Shown: in pieces, positions 7,721 to 17,399 of the stretch
How the letters are laid out: every line of letters begins with the position of its first letter
How positions within the stretch are numbered: position 1 is the first letter of the stretch
Source of the DNA: Limnospira fusiformis SAG 85.79
Lineage (GTDB): Bacteria; Cyanobacteriota; Cyanobacteriia; Cyanobacteriales; Microcoleaceae
Length of the DNA: 64,000 nucleotides
Direction of reading: 5' to 3'
NCBI RefSeq assembly: GCF_012516315.1
Contig: NZ_CP051185.1
Coordinates: 5,337,363-5,401,362 of the forward strand
Notes under the pieces: generated by a model
What the model saw: the letters and a program-made list of their open reading frames with translations, nothing else
Databases searched by the model: none
Told to the model about the DNA's origin: nothing
Made by a program: the position numbers and the translations under genes

Positions 7721-8605
7721 CTAAAGGGACTCAATTTTATTTTTCAACTCCAATAGATCAGGATATTGATTAATATTTATTCTAGTAATTCCCCAATCTA
7801 AAAATTGTTTTAAAGGGGGGTATCTATTCTCCTGTCTCTGCATTTGTTTGATCAGATCTTTTCCGTGAAACCAAATTAAGTATTGTTGGCGATTCCAAAA
7901 TTCTTCATCACTAAATTTTTCTTGATAAGTTGTCAGACGTTTTTCCAAATTCTCCGATGTCACTGTATCAACAGCTTGTCGAAATTTTGTAATCATTTCT
8001 AAGGCACTAATTTTACACTCCTGTAAAACTAATGAACTCGGAAGAGTGCCACTGCCTCCTGTCCAGGTTGTTTTCAGTGTTTCGCGGGCGCTACTACCAG
8101 CTAATAACTCACCTAAAGACCATCGCACAGCTTGATAATCTTGTATATTTCTAGCACTCGTTTCAATCCATTCGGAAATTTTATTGATTCCCGGTGAGTT
8201 ATTATAACTCCATTTTGAGGAAGGATTTTCTATTTTTTCCTGATACTTTTCCTGCCAATATTTATCAATTAAATCTGCATTCAATAGATAATTTTCCAGA
8301 CAAGATCTGTAAGTCAAGTATGCCGATACTTTACCCCTTTTATGGCGCAGTGAAAGCAGTTGGGTCTGGGGAGTCGGTTGCTGATCAAAATCCCGATCGC
8401 GAAAAGCAATATATCTTGGATTTGTGGTTTGATTTTGTCCGAAGTAAGCCTGTGCAAAGATGGAAAATCCAAACTTTCCACCCGTGGGTACAATCGTGGG
8501 GCGATCGCCTGATATATCCTCAACTAATCGATTAAGGAAACGATAATCTAAGCTGCTTTCCTTCCCCTCGCAAAAAATAGTTTTTCCACCACTAATTACA
8601 CTCAT
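7721..8605 (-). CDS. TOPRIM/DUF4435-like protein, possible defence effector
   Basis: A 294-residue protein with TOPRIM hallmarks: an N-terminal glutamate motif in TIFCEGKESSLD, a glycine-rich IVPTGGKFGF, and an acidic AFRDRDFD (D-x-D). DUF4435/AriB-type proteins look like this and act as nuclease-like effectors released by a partner ATPase. It begins 2 bases after the stop of the ABC-type ATPase upstream, so the two must be co-translated. That arrangement matches the two-gene PARIS system and split OLD-type pairs. I infer anti-phage or anti-plasmid defence; the exact system cannot be settled without a profile search. Confidence 0.7.
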   Translation of the reverse strand: MSVISGGKTIFCEGKESSLDYRFLNRLVEDISGDRPTIVPTGGKFGFSIFAQAYFGQNQTTNPRYIAFRDRDFDQQPTPQTQLLSLRHKRGKVSAYLTYRSCLENYLLNADLIDKYWQEKYQEKIENPSSKWSYNNSPGINKISEWIETSARNIQDYQAVRWSLGELLAGSSARETLKTTWTGGSGTLPSSLVLQECKISALEMITKFRQAVDTVTSENLEKRLTTYQEKFSDEEFWNRQQYLIWFHGKDLIKQMQRQENRYPPLKQFLDWGITRININQYPDLLELKNKIESL

Positions 8606-8607
8606 AA

Positions 8608-9663
8608 CTATATCTCGAATCTGATAATATTTGCATCGGGGACTAGCTGCTCTATATAATCCGAATGAGTAGTAATTATAAATTGATTGTTTTTCCCAAG
8701 TTTCGGCAAAGATCTCAGTAATGCTTGTTGCATAGGCGGATGTAAATGCAGTTCAATTTCATCAATTAAAATCACTGAATTATGAATATTCCAACTAGCA
8801 AAATCTACCAATATGGGAAAAGTCGATCGCTCTCCTCCCGACATTTCCGAAATTTCGTACTGATTCTTACTATCATACAGGTAAAACCAAGGCTCACTTA
8901 AAATGTCATCTACTCCCTCTCGTAGCACAGGACCATCAAAACTCCGTTCGGGAAAAATAGCTTGATAAGCACGTTCGAGATCCCCATATAAATCTCTTTG
9001 TCCGGGTCGTAAATTTTTGATTTTACCCGATTTAATATCTTGATGAAACTGTCGCCACTTAGATAAACGATCGCGCAGAATATCATCGGTAATTTCAACT
9101 GTTTTATCTGGATCTTCAGTAGTCAAGCTAGTTGAAGTTCTTTGTTCTGTGTACCACAGCACTGTACCCACTCGCTCGAAGACATTAAATCCGTGGGAAC
9201 GTACCAATTTTTTGGCATATTCTCTACCCTTAAATTGGAAAAGTTCAGCCGCTGTCTCAGCCTGAACTCGTCCATCTCGCCATTTAATAGTTACCACATT
9301 TTCTTGAGCCGGAGCATGAGAATAACCAGAGCCTTCCAGATTTTGATAAAACTCTTGAATCGCCTTAATTTCCTGAGATGAAAATTGAACTTTTACGGCA
9401 ACCCCTGGCTCAAACTTTCCCCAATTACTCCCTAATAATTCATAGTTAAATCCCAGCCATTTTAAGTCATGAAAGTGATGGATCCGACCCGTTGCCATCC
9501 CTAAAGTGGCTGCTATAGCTTGTAAAATGCTGGTTTTGCCAGCACCATTCATTCCGATTAAAACAATCAAATCTTTTGCTAATCCGGTTTCCGAGTCCGT
9601 AAAATCCAACTCCAGGTGCCGAAATTTTTTAAAATACTGCAAGTTAATCGATTCAATTTTCAT
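8608..9663 (-). CDS. AAA/ABC-type ATPase partner of the TOPRIM protein
   Basis: A RecF/OLD-like ATPase of 351 residues starting at MKIESINLQYF; an upstream in-frame ATG at 9735 would add 24 unrelated residues. It shows Walker A GMNGAGKTS, a long variable insert, ABC signature EMSGGERS, Walker B VILIDEIELHLHP and H-loop TTHSD. The fold is that of ATPases coupled to TOPRIM effectors (OLD, Gabija, PARIS AriA). It is first in a two-gene leftward operon and probably acts as the sensor that holds or triggers the effector. The 130 bases between this start and the next gene hold nothing I can name. Confidence 0.75.
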   Translation of the reverse strand: MKIESINLQYFKKFRHLELDFTDSETGLAKDLIVLIGMNGAGKTSILQAIAATLGMATGRIHHFHDLKWLGFNYELLGSNWGKFEPGVAVKVQFSSQEIKAIQEFYQNLEGSGYSHAPAQENVVTIKWRDGRVQAETAAELFQFKGREYAKKLVRSHGFNVFERVGTVLWYTEQRTSTSLTTEDPDKTVEITDDILRDRLSKWRQFHQDIKSGKIKNLRPGQRDLYGDLERAYQAIFPERSFDGPVLREGVDDILSEPWFYLYDSKNQYEISEMSGGERSTFPILVDFASWNIHNSVILIDEIELHLHPPMQQALLRSLPKLGKNNQFIITTHSDYIEQLVPDANIIRFEI

Positions 9664-9794
9664 CGGTTTTACCCATTCACAAAAGTTCTGGAATATGGCA
9701 TAATTAAAGATTGAGTTAATATCGCCATAGCCCAACCAGATATTTAATGGTCAAGCCATGGCGATTAGAAATGAGCCGCCAGCAAACCCGAGGG

Positions 9795-10082
9795 TTATTT
9801 GTTATAATAAAACTCGATTTCTTTATCTTTTAGGGGTGCAAAACCTGCGGCTTCTAGCATCTGGTTTAGTTCCGACTGGGCGATATGTTTCGCTCCAATG
9901 CGGACGATGCGCGATCGCATAGTATTACTAACCCCACTGCGTTGGCGCTGTCCTTCCAAAGCCATCACTTTATGATATAGTTCTAGCTTTTCTGGGGGAA
10001 TGGGACTCCCATCAAAATCCAGTCCTTGGGCGATCGCCACATCAATAGCGTCGGCTCCGGTGTTGGTAGAATTTGCACTCAT
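9795..10082 (-). CDS. conserved hypothetical protein, 95 aa
   Basis: A small soluble protein without signal peptide or membrane segment and without a motif I can name. It has a conserved-looking core SNTMRSRIVRIGAKHIAQSE followed by a charged C-terminus ending FYYNK. It has no operon partner: the symporter gene starts far downstream on the same strand and ends at its own boundary. Codon use and HIP1 sites match the chromosome, so it is probably a native cyanobacterial gene. Confidence 0.7.
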   Translation of the reverse strand: MSANSTNTGADAIDVAIAQGLDFDGSPIPPEKLELYHKVMALEGQRQRSGVSNTMRSRIVRIGAKHIAQSELNQMLEAAGFAPLKDKEIEFYYNK

Positions 10083-10163
10083 GATAAATTATAACTGCCA
10101 TGTTTGACCAGCATTATTATAGCAGCCATTTGTAGGCGTATCACACCATGACTAGCCCTCAGT

Positions 10164-11966
10164 TTAGATGGGATCATCTAATCCCGGTCTGGGTGTCGGT
10201 TCAATTCTCAGCCTTGATAAATGTCGCAACCAGACACCACCTATAACCGCCACAATTAGTGATATCCATGCGATCGCCTGTTGGAGAAGTAGAAATCCTC
10301 CCGTCGCTAATAGTAACCCCAGCAATAAAAATATAGAGGCTAAAACCCGTTGTAAATCTAAGCCTAAATCCTGGGCGGGAAATAAACCAGTTTTCATCCT
10401 TTCCCGACTCCAACCTGGTCCTCCTGGTCGCACTTTTTGATAAAATGTTTCTAGGGTGGTTTCGGACTCTGGGGGAGTTAATACTAAGACAATCACCCAT
10501 AAACAAGTCACGCTAATGGTGATAAAAATTATCCGCCAACCAAAGTCTTCAATTTTGAACCAAGGGGAAAGACTCGTGACCATTCCCACGAAGAAACTAC
10601 CGACGATCGCACTTAATTCCGCCGCCGCATTTACCCGCCACCAAAACCACCGCAATATTAATACTAAACCCGACCCGGTACCAATGGCAATTACCAGGCG
10701 AAAAACTGTGGCTACATCCGTGGCTAAAAAGGCAGCGATCGCCCCTAAAACCGTGACTAAAACAGACGATAACCTACCCACCAATACCAACTCAGTTTGA
10801 GTGGCTGTCGGCTTGACAAACCGCAAATAGAGGTCATTGGTAATAAACGATGCACCCCAATTAATGGAGGTGGAAACCGTACTCATAAACGCGGCTAATA
10901 AGGACGCAACCACCATCCCCAAAATTCCCACGGGGAGGAAATCTAACATTAACTTAGGATAGCCTAATTCCTTATCGGCTAAATCAGGATACAGCACCAC
11001 AGAAGCCAAAGCCACCAAAATCCAAGGCCAGGTTCTGATCACATAGTGCATAATATTAAAAGTCCAAGCCGCCTTTTCTGCGTCGGCTTCATTTTTGGCG
11101 GCTGCAAATCGTTGGACAAATTCCCCGCCGCCGTCACTGCGTCGCCAAGACCACCACTGAAGAAAGATATAAGCGAAAAATGTACTAGCGGTAATTCCCG
11201 CCGTTTTACTAAAACTAATCCAACCCTCGCCGCCACCAAAATTAACGGGAAGTAGAGACAAAATATCTTGGTCAGGATAAGCGATCGGCACCTGTTCAAC
11301 CAGGGAGTGAATCCCCCCGACACTTCCCAGGGCAAAATATGCCACAACTATCGCCCCAAATAATGCCAGAAAAAACTGGAAAAAGTCCGTGGCTACGACT
11401 CCCCAAAGTCCGGCTAAACCGGCATAAATCAAGACAAAAATACTGACCCCAACCACACTAAAAAGTTTAAGGTTATTGTCTCCCGCCTCAATACCCAAAC
11501 TTTGCCAAATTTCCAAAGCATCAACCACCTTAACCATGGCTAACATGGCATAACCGATCGCAATACAATTCATGGGGACGGCAAAAATAAACGCCTTCAC
11601 CCCCCGCAAAATTGCGCCCATATCACCGCCATAGCGTAATTCTGTCAATTCCGCATCCGTGAGAACTTCCGATCGCCGCCACATTTTGGCAAAAATGTAG
11701 ATCATAATCACGTGGGAGATGCCAAAGGTCCACCATTCCCAGTTTCCGGCAATTCCCCGGTTAGCCACAACCCCGGTAATATAGAGGGGGGTATCGATGG
11801 AAAAGGTAGTAGCAGCCATACTGATACCAGCTAACCACCAGGGAAGCGATCGACCAGAAACAAAGAAATCCGCCAAACTTTTCGACCCTTTCCGCGACAG
11901 GTAGAGTCCCATCGCCATGGTCAAGATTAGGTAAACTAGGACAATCAGCCAATCAATCGGGTGCAT
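10164..11966 (-). CDS. sodium:solute symporter family transporter
   Basis: A 600-residue polytopic inner-membrane protein of the SSS family (SLC5-like). The N-terminus IDWLIVLVYLILTMAMGLYL and the following GRSLPWWLAGISMAATTFS are characteristic of helices 1-2. About 13-15 hydrophobic segments follow, with a charged loop near residues 540-550. It is expected to couple Na+ entry to uptake of a small organic solute such as a sugar, amino acid or urea. The substrate is not readable from sequence and no catabolic neighbours help. No close partner gene. Confidence 0.88.
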   Translation of the reverse strand: MHPIDWLIVLVYLILTMAMGLYLSRKGSKSLADFFVSGRSLPWWLAGISMAATTFSIDTPLYITGVVANRGIAGNWEWWTFGISHVIMIYIFAKMWRRSEVLTDAELTELRYGGDMGAILRGVKAFIFAVPMNCIAIGYAMLAMVKVVDALEIWQSLGIEAGDNNLKLFSVVGVSIFVLIYAGLAGLWGVVATDFFQFFLALFGAIVVAYFALGSVGGIHSLVEQVPIAYPDQDILSLLPVNFGGGEGWISFSKTAGITASTFFAYIFLQWWSWRRSDGGGEFVQRFAAAKNEADAEKAAWTFNIMHYVIRTWPWILVALASVVLYPDLADKELGYPKLMLDFLPVGILGMVVASLLAAFMSTVSTSINWGASFITNDLYLRFVKPTATQTELVLVGRLSSVLVTVLGAIAAFLATDVATVFRLVIAIGTGSGLVLILRWFWWRVNAAAELSAIVGSFFVGMVTSLSPWFKIEDFGWRIIFITISVTCLWVIVLVLTPPESETTLETFYQKVRPGGPGWSRERMKTGLFPAQDLGLDLQRVLASIFLLLGLLLATGGFLLLQQAIAWISLIVAVIGGVWLRHLSRLRIEPTPRPGLDDPI

Positions 11967-12018
11967 GAATTTTCAGTGAATCTCAGTGAACAAGGCAAAA
12001 TATCGGTTAGCCATCGCG

Positions 12019-12087
12019 GAGTTACTGGAGAAAGCGATCGCTGTTCTACAAACCTTACCTGAAAATGAACCCGATGCGATCGACTAA
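12019..12087 (+). pseudogene. fragment resembling the N-terminus of a small antitoxin-type protein
   Basis: A 22-codon open stretch reads ELLEKAIAVLQTLPENEPDA then ID and stop. The pattern LLEKAI-x-x-LQ-x-LP-x-x-E-x-DAI is common at the start of short cyanobacterial antitoxins of the type paired with ParE/RelE or PIN toxins. No start codon or toxin follows, so I read it as a relic. It could also be chance. Confidence 0.3.
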
Positions 12088-12178
12088 ATCTGATCTGAGA
12101 CTTCTCACGTCAAACCCCTCTCCCAAAAAGGGCGAGGGGCTGCAATGGCGATCGCACTCCATTTAATTTTGACGTTGA

Positions 12179-13030
12179 TTAGGCTTTTTGACCCTTGCGG
12201 ACTTTGCTACCCATGAAAGTCACACCCAGCAAAGCTAAACCAGCAAGAGTACCGGGTTCCGGGACAGAGACACCCGCCAAGGCTACACCATCATTACCAC
12301 ATTCTAGGAATAGGCTGGCTAAATAGTCACCACTGCCAATCAAAGACTTACTGAAGCTGAAACCAAAGGTATGGGTTCCCGCTCGGTTAAAGTTACCAAA
12401 ATCTAAGCCAGCATTTAACAATTCCTGTTGGGAGTGCATATTAATGCCACCAACCAAGTTACCAGAGGCGATCACGTTATCGATAGAAGTTGTTTGACCG
12501 AAATAGTCGTAAGCCTCCTGTCTGGTAGCGATGTCAGTACCCATGGTGTTCGGGCGATCAAATCCAGAGTTGTAGTAGTGTTGCAGGCTGTTGTATCCGT
12601 TGTTAATGCTAGTCACACTTTTTGCGCGAACATTGCTATAAACACCTAACTCGGATGCACCAGAATCATTAGTTTCGGCAAAACGCACACCAAAGAGAGC
12701 GTTATTTTGGCTGGCGGTTAGGAAATCATCTCCGGTGAAATTGAAGAACAAGTCACCCCAACCAATTACACCACTTGTGGCATCTATAGTGTTAACTCCC
12801 GCCAATGGTGTACCGCCTGTTAAGGCAACCCATATAGTATCGGAGGTTTGCATGGTTGCCATACCGTAGATATCATATTGGGCACCACCGGAACCGTCGC
12901 CAATGGCATCAATTGCATAGTTCCAGCCATTGTGAAACTGTCCAGCAGTGGCGGTGGTAGCAGTAGCTGCGATCATGCAGGTGGCGGCGATCGCACTTCC
13001 GATTAATGTTTTAGCATAATTAGATTTCAT
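12179..13030 (-). CDS. PEP-CTERM exosortase-dependent surface protein, XDD3-like
   Basis: A 283-residue exported protein. It has an N-terminal signal peptide (hydrophobic run ending TATAG) and a C-terminal PEP-CTERM tail: VPEPGTLAGLALLGVTF, then a basic end. Exosortase recognises the PEP motif and helix and processes the protein at the cell envelope. The body is rich in Gly, Asn and Asp, with HNGWNYAIDAIGDGSGG near the start and ECGNDGVALAG just before the tail, which resembles the XDD3 class of cyanobacterial exosortase substrates (from memory). Likely an extracellular or sheath component; the function is unknown. Confidence 0.8.
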   Translation of the reverse strand: MKSNYAKTLIGSAIAATCMIAATATTATAGQFHNGWNYAIDAIGDGSGGAQYDIYGMATMQTSDTIWVALTGGTPLAGVNTIDATSGVIGWGDLFFNFTGDDFLTASQNNALFGVRFAETNDSGASELGVYSNVRAKSVTSINNGYNSLQHYYNSGFDRPNTMGTDIATRQEAYDYFGQTTSIDNVIASGNLVGGINMHSQQELLNAGLDFGNFNRAGTHTFGFSFSKSLIGSGDYLASLFLECGNDGVALAGVSVPEPGTLAGLALLGVTFMGSKVRKGQKA

Positions 13031-13320
13031 AACTCAAGCCCCGCTAACTTTTCTTCATCCTTTGCATTTTCAAAATAACTGGTTTTATATAAAGATTGCT
13101 ACCGCAGTGAGGGGAATTACTGTAAAGTTTCTGTAAAGATGAAACATTTTGATTAGGGAAATTACTTGCCGATTTAATTGCGTGAAAATACGGATGATTT
13201 CATGGAAATTGTGGCATCCCTACCGCCCAGGTCCACCATGGAGAGTTTCCAGGGAGGCGATCGCAGTTGTGAAAGTTTGCTTTAAAATAGATCCTTATCC
13301 CATTACCGTGGACTCCGGCA
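13031..13320. other. divergent intergenic region before gcvT
   Basis: About 290 bases between two divergent genes. The left part is A+T-rich and contains two near-identical CTGTAAAG words at about 13121-13139. The right part has a HIP1 octamer at about 13258. No gene or RNA was recognised; it should contain both promoters. Confidence 0.4.
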
Positions 13321-14433
13321 ATGAAACCAACCCTGACTCGCACCCCTCTGTATGACCTATCCGTTGAACTAAAAGGCAGGATGGTTCCCTTTTCGGGCTG
13401 GGAAATGGCGGTTCAGTATTCCGGTATTACCCAAGAACATCAAGCAGTGCGATCGCAAGTGGGACTATTTGACATCTCCCACATGGGCAAATTTTACCTC
13501 GAAGGTGAACAGCTAATCAATGCCCTCGAACCCCTATTTCCCTCTAGTCTCAGTCGTCTGCAACCCGGTCAAGCCCAATATACAGTCCTATTAAATGGCA
13601 GTGGCGGCATATTGGATGATGTGATTTTTTACTACCAAGGCTTAGACCCAGCCACGGGAAACCAGCGGGGAATGATGATTGTTAATGCAGCCACCAAGTC
13701 CAGAGATAAGGCTTGGGTGGTCGCCCATTTGGAAGGAACCGGAGTCGCCCTAGAAGACCTATCTCGCAGCCAGGTATTAATTGCAGTCCAGGGACCCCAA
13801 GCGGAAGCTGTCCTTGGATCCCTAGTAGAAGCGGACTTATCAGCAGTTGCCAATTTTGGACATATAGAAACTACCCTTTTCGGAAAACCTGCATTTATCG
13901 CCCGGACTGGATACACGGGAGAGGATGGGTTTGAAGTCATGGTAAATCCCGACACCGGAGTAAATCTATTTCGGGAGTTAATAGAAGTGGGAGCCACGCC
14001 CTGTGGTTTGGGGGCTAGAGATACCCTGCGTTTAGAAGCGGCAATGGCTTTGTATGGGCAAGATATTGATACCCATAGCACCCCTTTAGAGGCTGGTTTA
14101 GGCTGGTTAATCCATTGGGATGAGAAGGGGGACTTTATCGGTCGTGAGTCCCTAGAAGCGCAAAAATCCGGGGGTTTATCGAGGCGGTTAGTGGGGCTAG
14201 AAATGCAGGGCCGATATATTGCCCGCCACGGTTATTCTGTGAAGGCTGGCGGCGAAGTGGTGGGAGAAATTACCAGCGGCACGATGTCGCCTACCCTGGG
14301 AAAGGCGATCGCCTTAGCCTATGTTCCCGTAGAATTAGCCAAAATCGGCAGCCAAGTAGAAGTAGAAATCCGTAATCAAATCTACCCCGCAACGGTTGTT
14401 AAACGTCCCTTCTATCGTTCCCCACATCGGTAG
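13321..14433 (+). CDS. gcvT: glycine cleavage system T protein (aminomethyltransferase)
   Basis: A 370-residue GcvT, the tetrahydrofolate-dependent subunit that takes the aminomethyl group from the H protein and releases methylene-THF and ammonia. Family markers are LYDLSVELKGRMVPFSGWEM at the start, the FDISHMGKF strand, ARTGYTGEDGFEV, and LEAAMALYGQDID near the folate site; length is typical. In cyanobacteria this pathway is part of photorespiration. Its stop abuts the decayed narG sequence on the other strand, so a deletion reached exactly to this gene. Confidence 0.96.
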   Translation: MKPTLTRTPLYDLSVELKGRMVPFSGWEMAVQYSGITQEHQAVRSQVGLFDISHMGKFYLEGEQLINALEPLFPSSLSRLQPGQAQYTVLLNGSGGILDDVIFYYQGLDPATGNQRGMMIVNAATKSRDKAWVVAHLEGTGVALEDLSRSQVLIAVQGPQAEAVLGSLVEADLSAVANFGHIETTLFGKPAFIARTGYTGEDGFEVMVNPDTGVNLFRELIEVGATPCGLGARDTLRLEAAMALYGQDIDTHSTPLEAGLGWLIHWDEKGDFIGRESLEAQKSGGLSRRLVGLEMQGRYIARHGYSVKAGGEVVGEITSGTMSPTLGKAIALAYVPVELAKIGSQVEVEIRNQIYPATVVKRPFYRSPHR

Positions 14434-15400
14434 TTATTGACCCCTAACCAGAAGATTAAATCCTGGGGGTTTCTTCATGATAAGCGATCGCAGATCCTCC
14501 CGATTCACACTTTCAAATAGAGTCCGTTCATAGCGCCATTGACCGGAATGAACATAGTGGAAATTGGGCGTATTTTGTAATCGCGGTGGTTTTTGCCAGT
14601 CTAAGGCAAAGGCTAGGGTACTCCCAGAAGAATTAGGGGCTAATTTTTCTGGTCCCACATAGTGATTTAATCCTCCCCCATTACGACCGACACAGCCACA
14701 GAGAATTAAGCCGACAATAGCGGCACAATACATGAGATTATTGTGATACCAATGGTTAATCCCGGCACCAATAATAATGCTGGATTTGCCTTCGGTAATT
14801 TCGGCATTTGCTGCCCATTCACGGGCTAGTTGAATCACGGTTTGTCGGTCAATTCCTGTGAATTTTTCTTGCCATGCGGGGGTATAAGGTTTGGTTTCAT
14901 CGTCATAGTTTTCGGGATAGTCTCCCCCTAAGCCTCGAGTAACTCCAAATTGCGCCATTAATAGGTCATAAATGGTGGTGACTGTTAGGCTGCCATTGGC
15001 GGTTTCTAGATATTTGACGGGGACTTCCCGTTGGCAAGTTGATTCGTTATCGGAGAAGTCGGTAAAGGTGACCGATAAATGGCGATCGCCATTCTCCAGT
15101 AGGGTTAATAAGGGGTCAATTTCTCCATGATAATTGTACCAGTCCTAAAAGTTGCAAAAATCGCGAACCCACTGCATAACTCAACATAGACAGGGCGGGA
15201 ATTGGAGAAAATCTAATGATGCGATCGGCTCCTTCTTTTTTAACAGTATGAGTGATGGATGCGCTAATAATTTCTAACACTTAATCCCAACTACTGCGAC
15301 GAAAACCACCTTTCCCTCTCGCTTGTTGATATTCCCGGCGTTTTTAGGGGTTATTCATAATAGAAGTCCAGGGTTCGTTTTTTTTCCGAATTTATGCCCA
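14434..15400 (-). pseudogene. narG: narG remnant (respiratory nitrate reductase alpha)
   Basis: Translated pieces match NarG, the Mo-bisPGD catalytic subunit. From about 15330 the reading gives YQQARGKGGFRRSSWD, a stop, then [20 protein letters not shown]. After an internal deletion near 15140 the frame continues as [20 protein letters not shown] and then [43 protein letters not shown] and [12 protein letters not shown]. The N-terminal Fe-S part and about the last half of the protein are missing, and the remnant ends against gcvT. The last 174 codons remain open but cannot make an enzyme. Confidence 0.9.
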
Positions 15401-15428
15401 AATCTCACTCAGAGTTAGTGGGTTGGGT

Positions 15429-16028
15429 TTAATGCTGCATTGATTTTTCGACTAATTTGTTGCGAACTCCGGTAAAGCGATCGCGCCAAGTTAAATTACT
15501 CAGAATCAGTAAGATTAAGCAACCTCCTAAAGCCATTAATACTAATTGCCAACTAGGGGTTAAGGAAGTGCAAAAAATCTCCGTAGCTGCGGGTTCATTG
15601 ACCACCGCATTTTGCTGTTCAAAAAATGCTAATAGGGCGGCTTTTTTTGCTTCCGTAAAGTGTTGATTTCCTCCAGCCAGATAGTCAACAATTGCTTCGC
15701 TTTGTTCGAGAGTTAATCCTATATTGGGCATGGGAACGCCATTATATTTGGCGAGAATTTCTTGGGCGAGAGGATCGCCATTTTGGATCAGTTTATCCGG
15801 TTCGGCAATCCAATTAATTAACCATTGGCGATCGCGGTTTTCTGTGACTCCTTGTAAGTCGGGAGCAAATCCTTTCCCCGTGCCATCTAAAGTATGACAT
15901 CCCCCACAGGATTGTTCAAATCAAACTTGACCATTTTCGGCGGCTATGGCTGCGGGTGTATGGTTCAATATTGCCAGCCCAAAGATAACAGCAGAGATGA
16001 GGAAAACTTTAATAAATTTATTTAACAT
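15429..16028 (-). pseudogene. membrane-anchored cytochrome c with one in-frame stop
   Basis: Reading leftward from ATG at 16028 gives a signal peptide (MLNKFIKVFLISAVIFGLAI), then GQV, a TGA at codon 36 (15921-15923), and directly after it FEQSCGGCHTLDGTGKGFAP with the CxxCH haem motif. The axial Met is probably in NGVPMPNIGLT. A C-terminal membrane helix follows (WQLVLMALGGCLILLILSNL). The frame is intact over 200 codons except for that single stop. Position within the nar cluster suggests an electron carrier for the nitrate reductase. Confidence 0.88.
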
Positions 16029-16118
16029 GAATGCTACTCCTTGTAATTTCCCTGATTTTTTCAGAATACATCAGCAAATTATTCGTGAGCGTGTTTATGG
16101 TGCCACTACGCAAAAAGG

Positions 16119-16238
16119 TCATATTGAGCAACAAGGCACAGGCTCAATTCCCCAACAAGCAAAGGAAACGGCAAAGCCAAGAGTGGCTAACCAGAGGTTT
16201 TGTTGGGCTTGAATTTGATGGGAATTAGCTTGAGACAT
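16119..16238 (-). pseudogene. N-terminal stub of a NarK-type nitrate/nitrite transporter
   Basis: From ATG at 16238 the frame reads MSQANSHQIQAQQNLWLATL, then GFAVSFACWG, and breaks into unrelated residues with a stop after 39 codons. The first 30 residues resemble the cytoplasmic start and first helix of NarK/NNP major-facilitator transporters, which accompany nar operons. The remaining about 400 codons are absent. The call is supported mainly by context. Confidence 0.5.
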
Positions 16239-16272
16239 AGTTTTAAGTCTCCTGTTTTTAGGGGATTTTTGG

Positions 16273-16785
16273 TTAAAGTTTGCTTTCGGAGTGAGTCACG
16301 GCACCGACGGACTGATTCCCAACTACTACTTGGGGCGATCGCCAGATATATTGAATCGGTAAAGACAGGAAGTGAACTAACCGAGTAAAGGGGAATAATC
16401 CCACCAATGAGAAAGCTCCCACTATATGAACTTTTACCATCAAAGGTAAATTTTCGACTAGGGAAATATTGGGGTTAAATTGCAAAACTGACCACAGATA
16501 AGGAACTGCTGCCCCTGCATACCAGGATGACCCCCAACCATAGAATATTGCTGTCCAAATTCCGGCAACAACTTGCACAAATAACCCGACTAATAGGACA
16601 ACATCCATCACCGAAGTAATCGCCCTAATTCTCGGTGGAAATGCTCGGCGAATCATTAACATGATTAAACCAAAAAAGGTTAAAAATGCCAAGGATAAAC
16701 CCGTTCCTTATAGGACATATAACCGCCAAGGTACGCCATTCCAAGCTCAGACCGACTGGGGAATGAGTAATCCCAATAAGTGACC
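16273..16785 (-). pseudogene. narI: narI remnant (nitrate reductase gamma, cytochrome b)
   Basis: The frame from 16785 to 16273 reads GHLLGLLIPQSV, TGA (16747-16749), AWNGVPWRLYVL, TAA (16708-16710), GTGLSLAFLTFFGLIMLMIR and on to a normal end. It includes VKVHIVGAFSLVGLFPFTRLVH, split here as VKVHIVGAFSL and LFPFTRLVH, with the distal haem histidines. NarI anchors NarGH and passes quinol electrons. The first about 60 residues were lost in a deletion that fused it to the end of narJ. Two stops in one frame make it non-functional. Confidence 0.9.
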
Positions 16786-16789
16786 TCAG

Positions 16790-17285
16790 TGACGGGGTTT
16801 AAAGTTTGCTGAACAATCATCAGTAAACTCTCTGAAAGCTGACCGTAGGGCTTCTGCTCTTTAAACCCTGCTTTAATTTTTTCTAACGCGGGGACTAACC
16901 CATCATTAATTAATTGTTGAGTTAGTTGATATCTGGTTTTAACTAACCCAAGAATTCCCGGAAAATGGTTAAATGATTCGGCAATTCTGGACTGTTATCA
17001 ATAAAGTTATGTTCCTGGTATTTTTCTTTTAATTTAACCAAGAATTATCCCCGTTGATAGCCATCTCCAAACAGTTGATATCCCAGATATGGGTAACAAG
17101 TTGGATTCAGATCAAAGGTGCTGGTGTAAATTTCTTCTAGGTTGGGGGTGGGGGTATTTTGCAAAAACTGAACAAAATCTGCTAAAAATGGCTCAACATT
17201 CGGATAAGTCTGTGTCACACAATCAAGCTGGGCAGTGAGGTGTGTTTTCTGGTTTCCTTCCTTTCGCCCATGAATTCATGCTGAT
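16790..17285 (-). pseudogene. narJ: narJ remnant (nitrate reductase chaperone)
   Basis: Leftward translation gives THLTAQLDCVTQTYPNVEPF, then YTSTFDLNPTCYPYLGYQLF and GDGYQRG followed by a TAA, FLVKLKEKYQ, NSPELPNHLT, and after a frameshift YGQLSESLLMIVQQTLNP. This is the NarJ family, which inserts the molybdenum cofactor into NarG. At least one stop and one frameshift are present, and the 3' end joins narI directly. Confidence 0.85.
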
Positions 17286-17399
17286 GATTTGGCTTATTTA
17301 GTGATGTATTTGCTGAGAGAGTCTGGGAGAAAATTTCTCAGGAAATACTGATGTTATAGTGTTAATAATTGGTTGACAGTCCTCTCGCTGCTCTGGTGC

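Noticed and set aside
8194..8535. Plus-strand 113-codon frame inside the TOPRIM-like gene
   Set aside because: Antisense to a well-supported gene with conserved motifs; no start signal.
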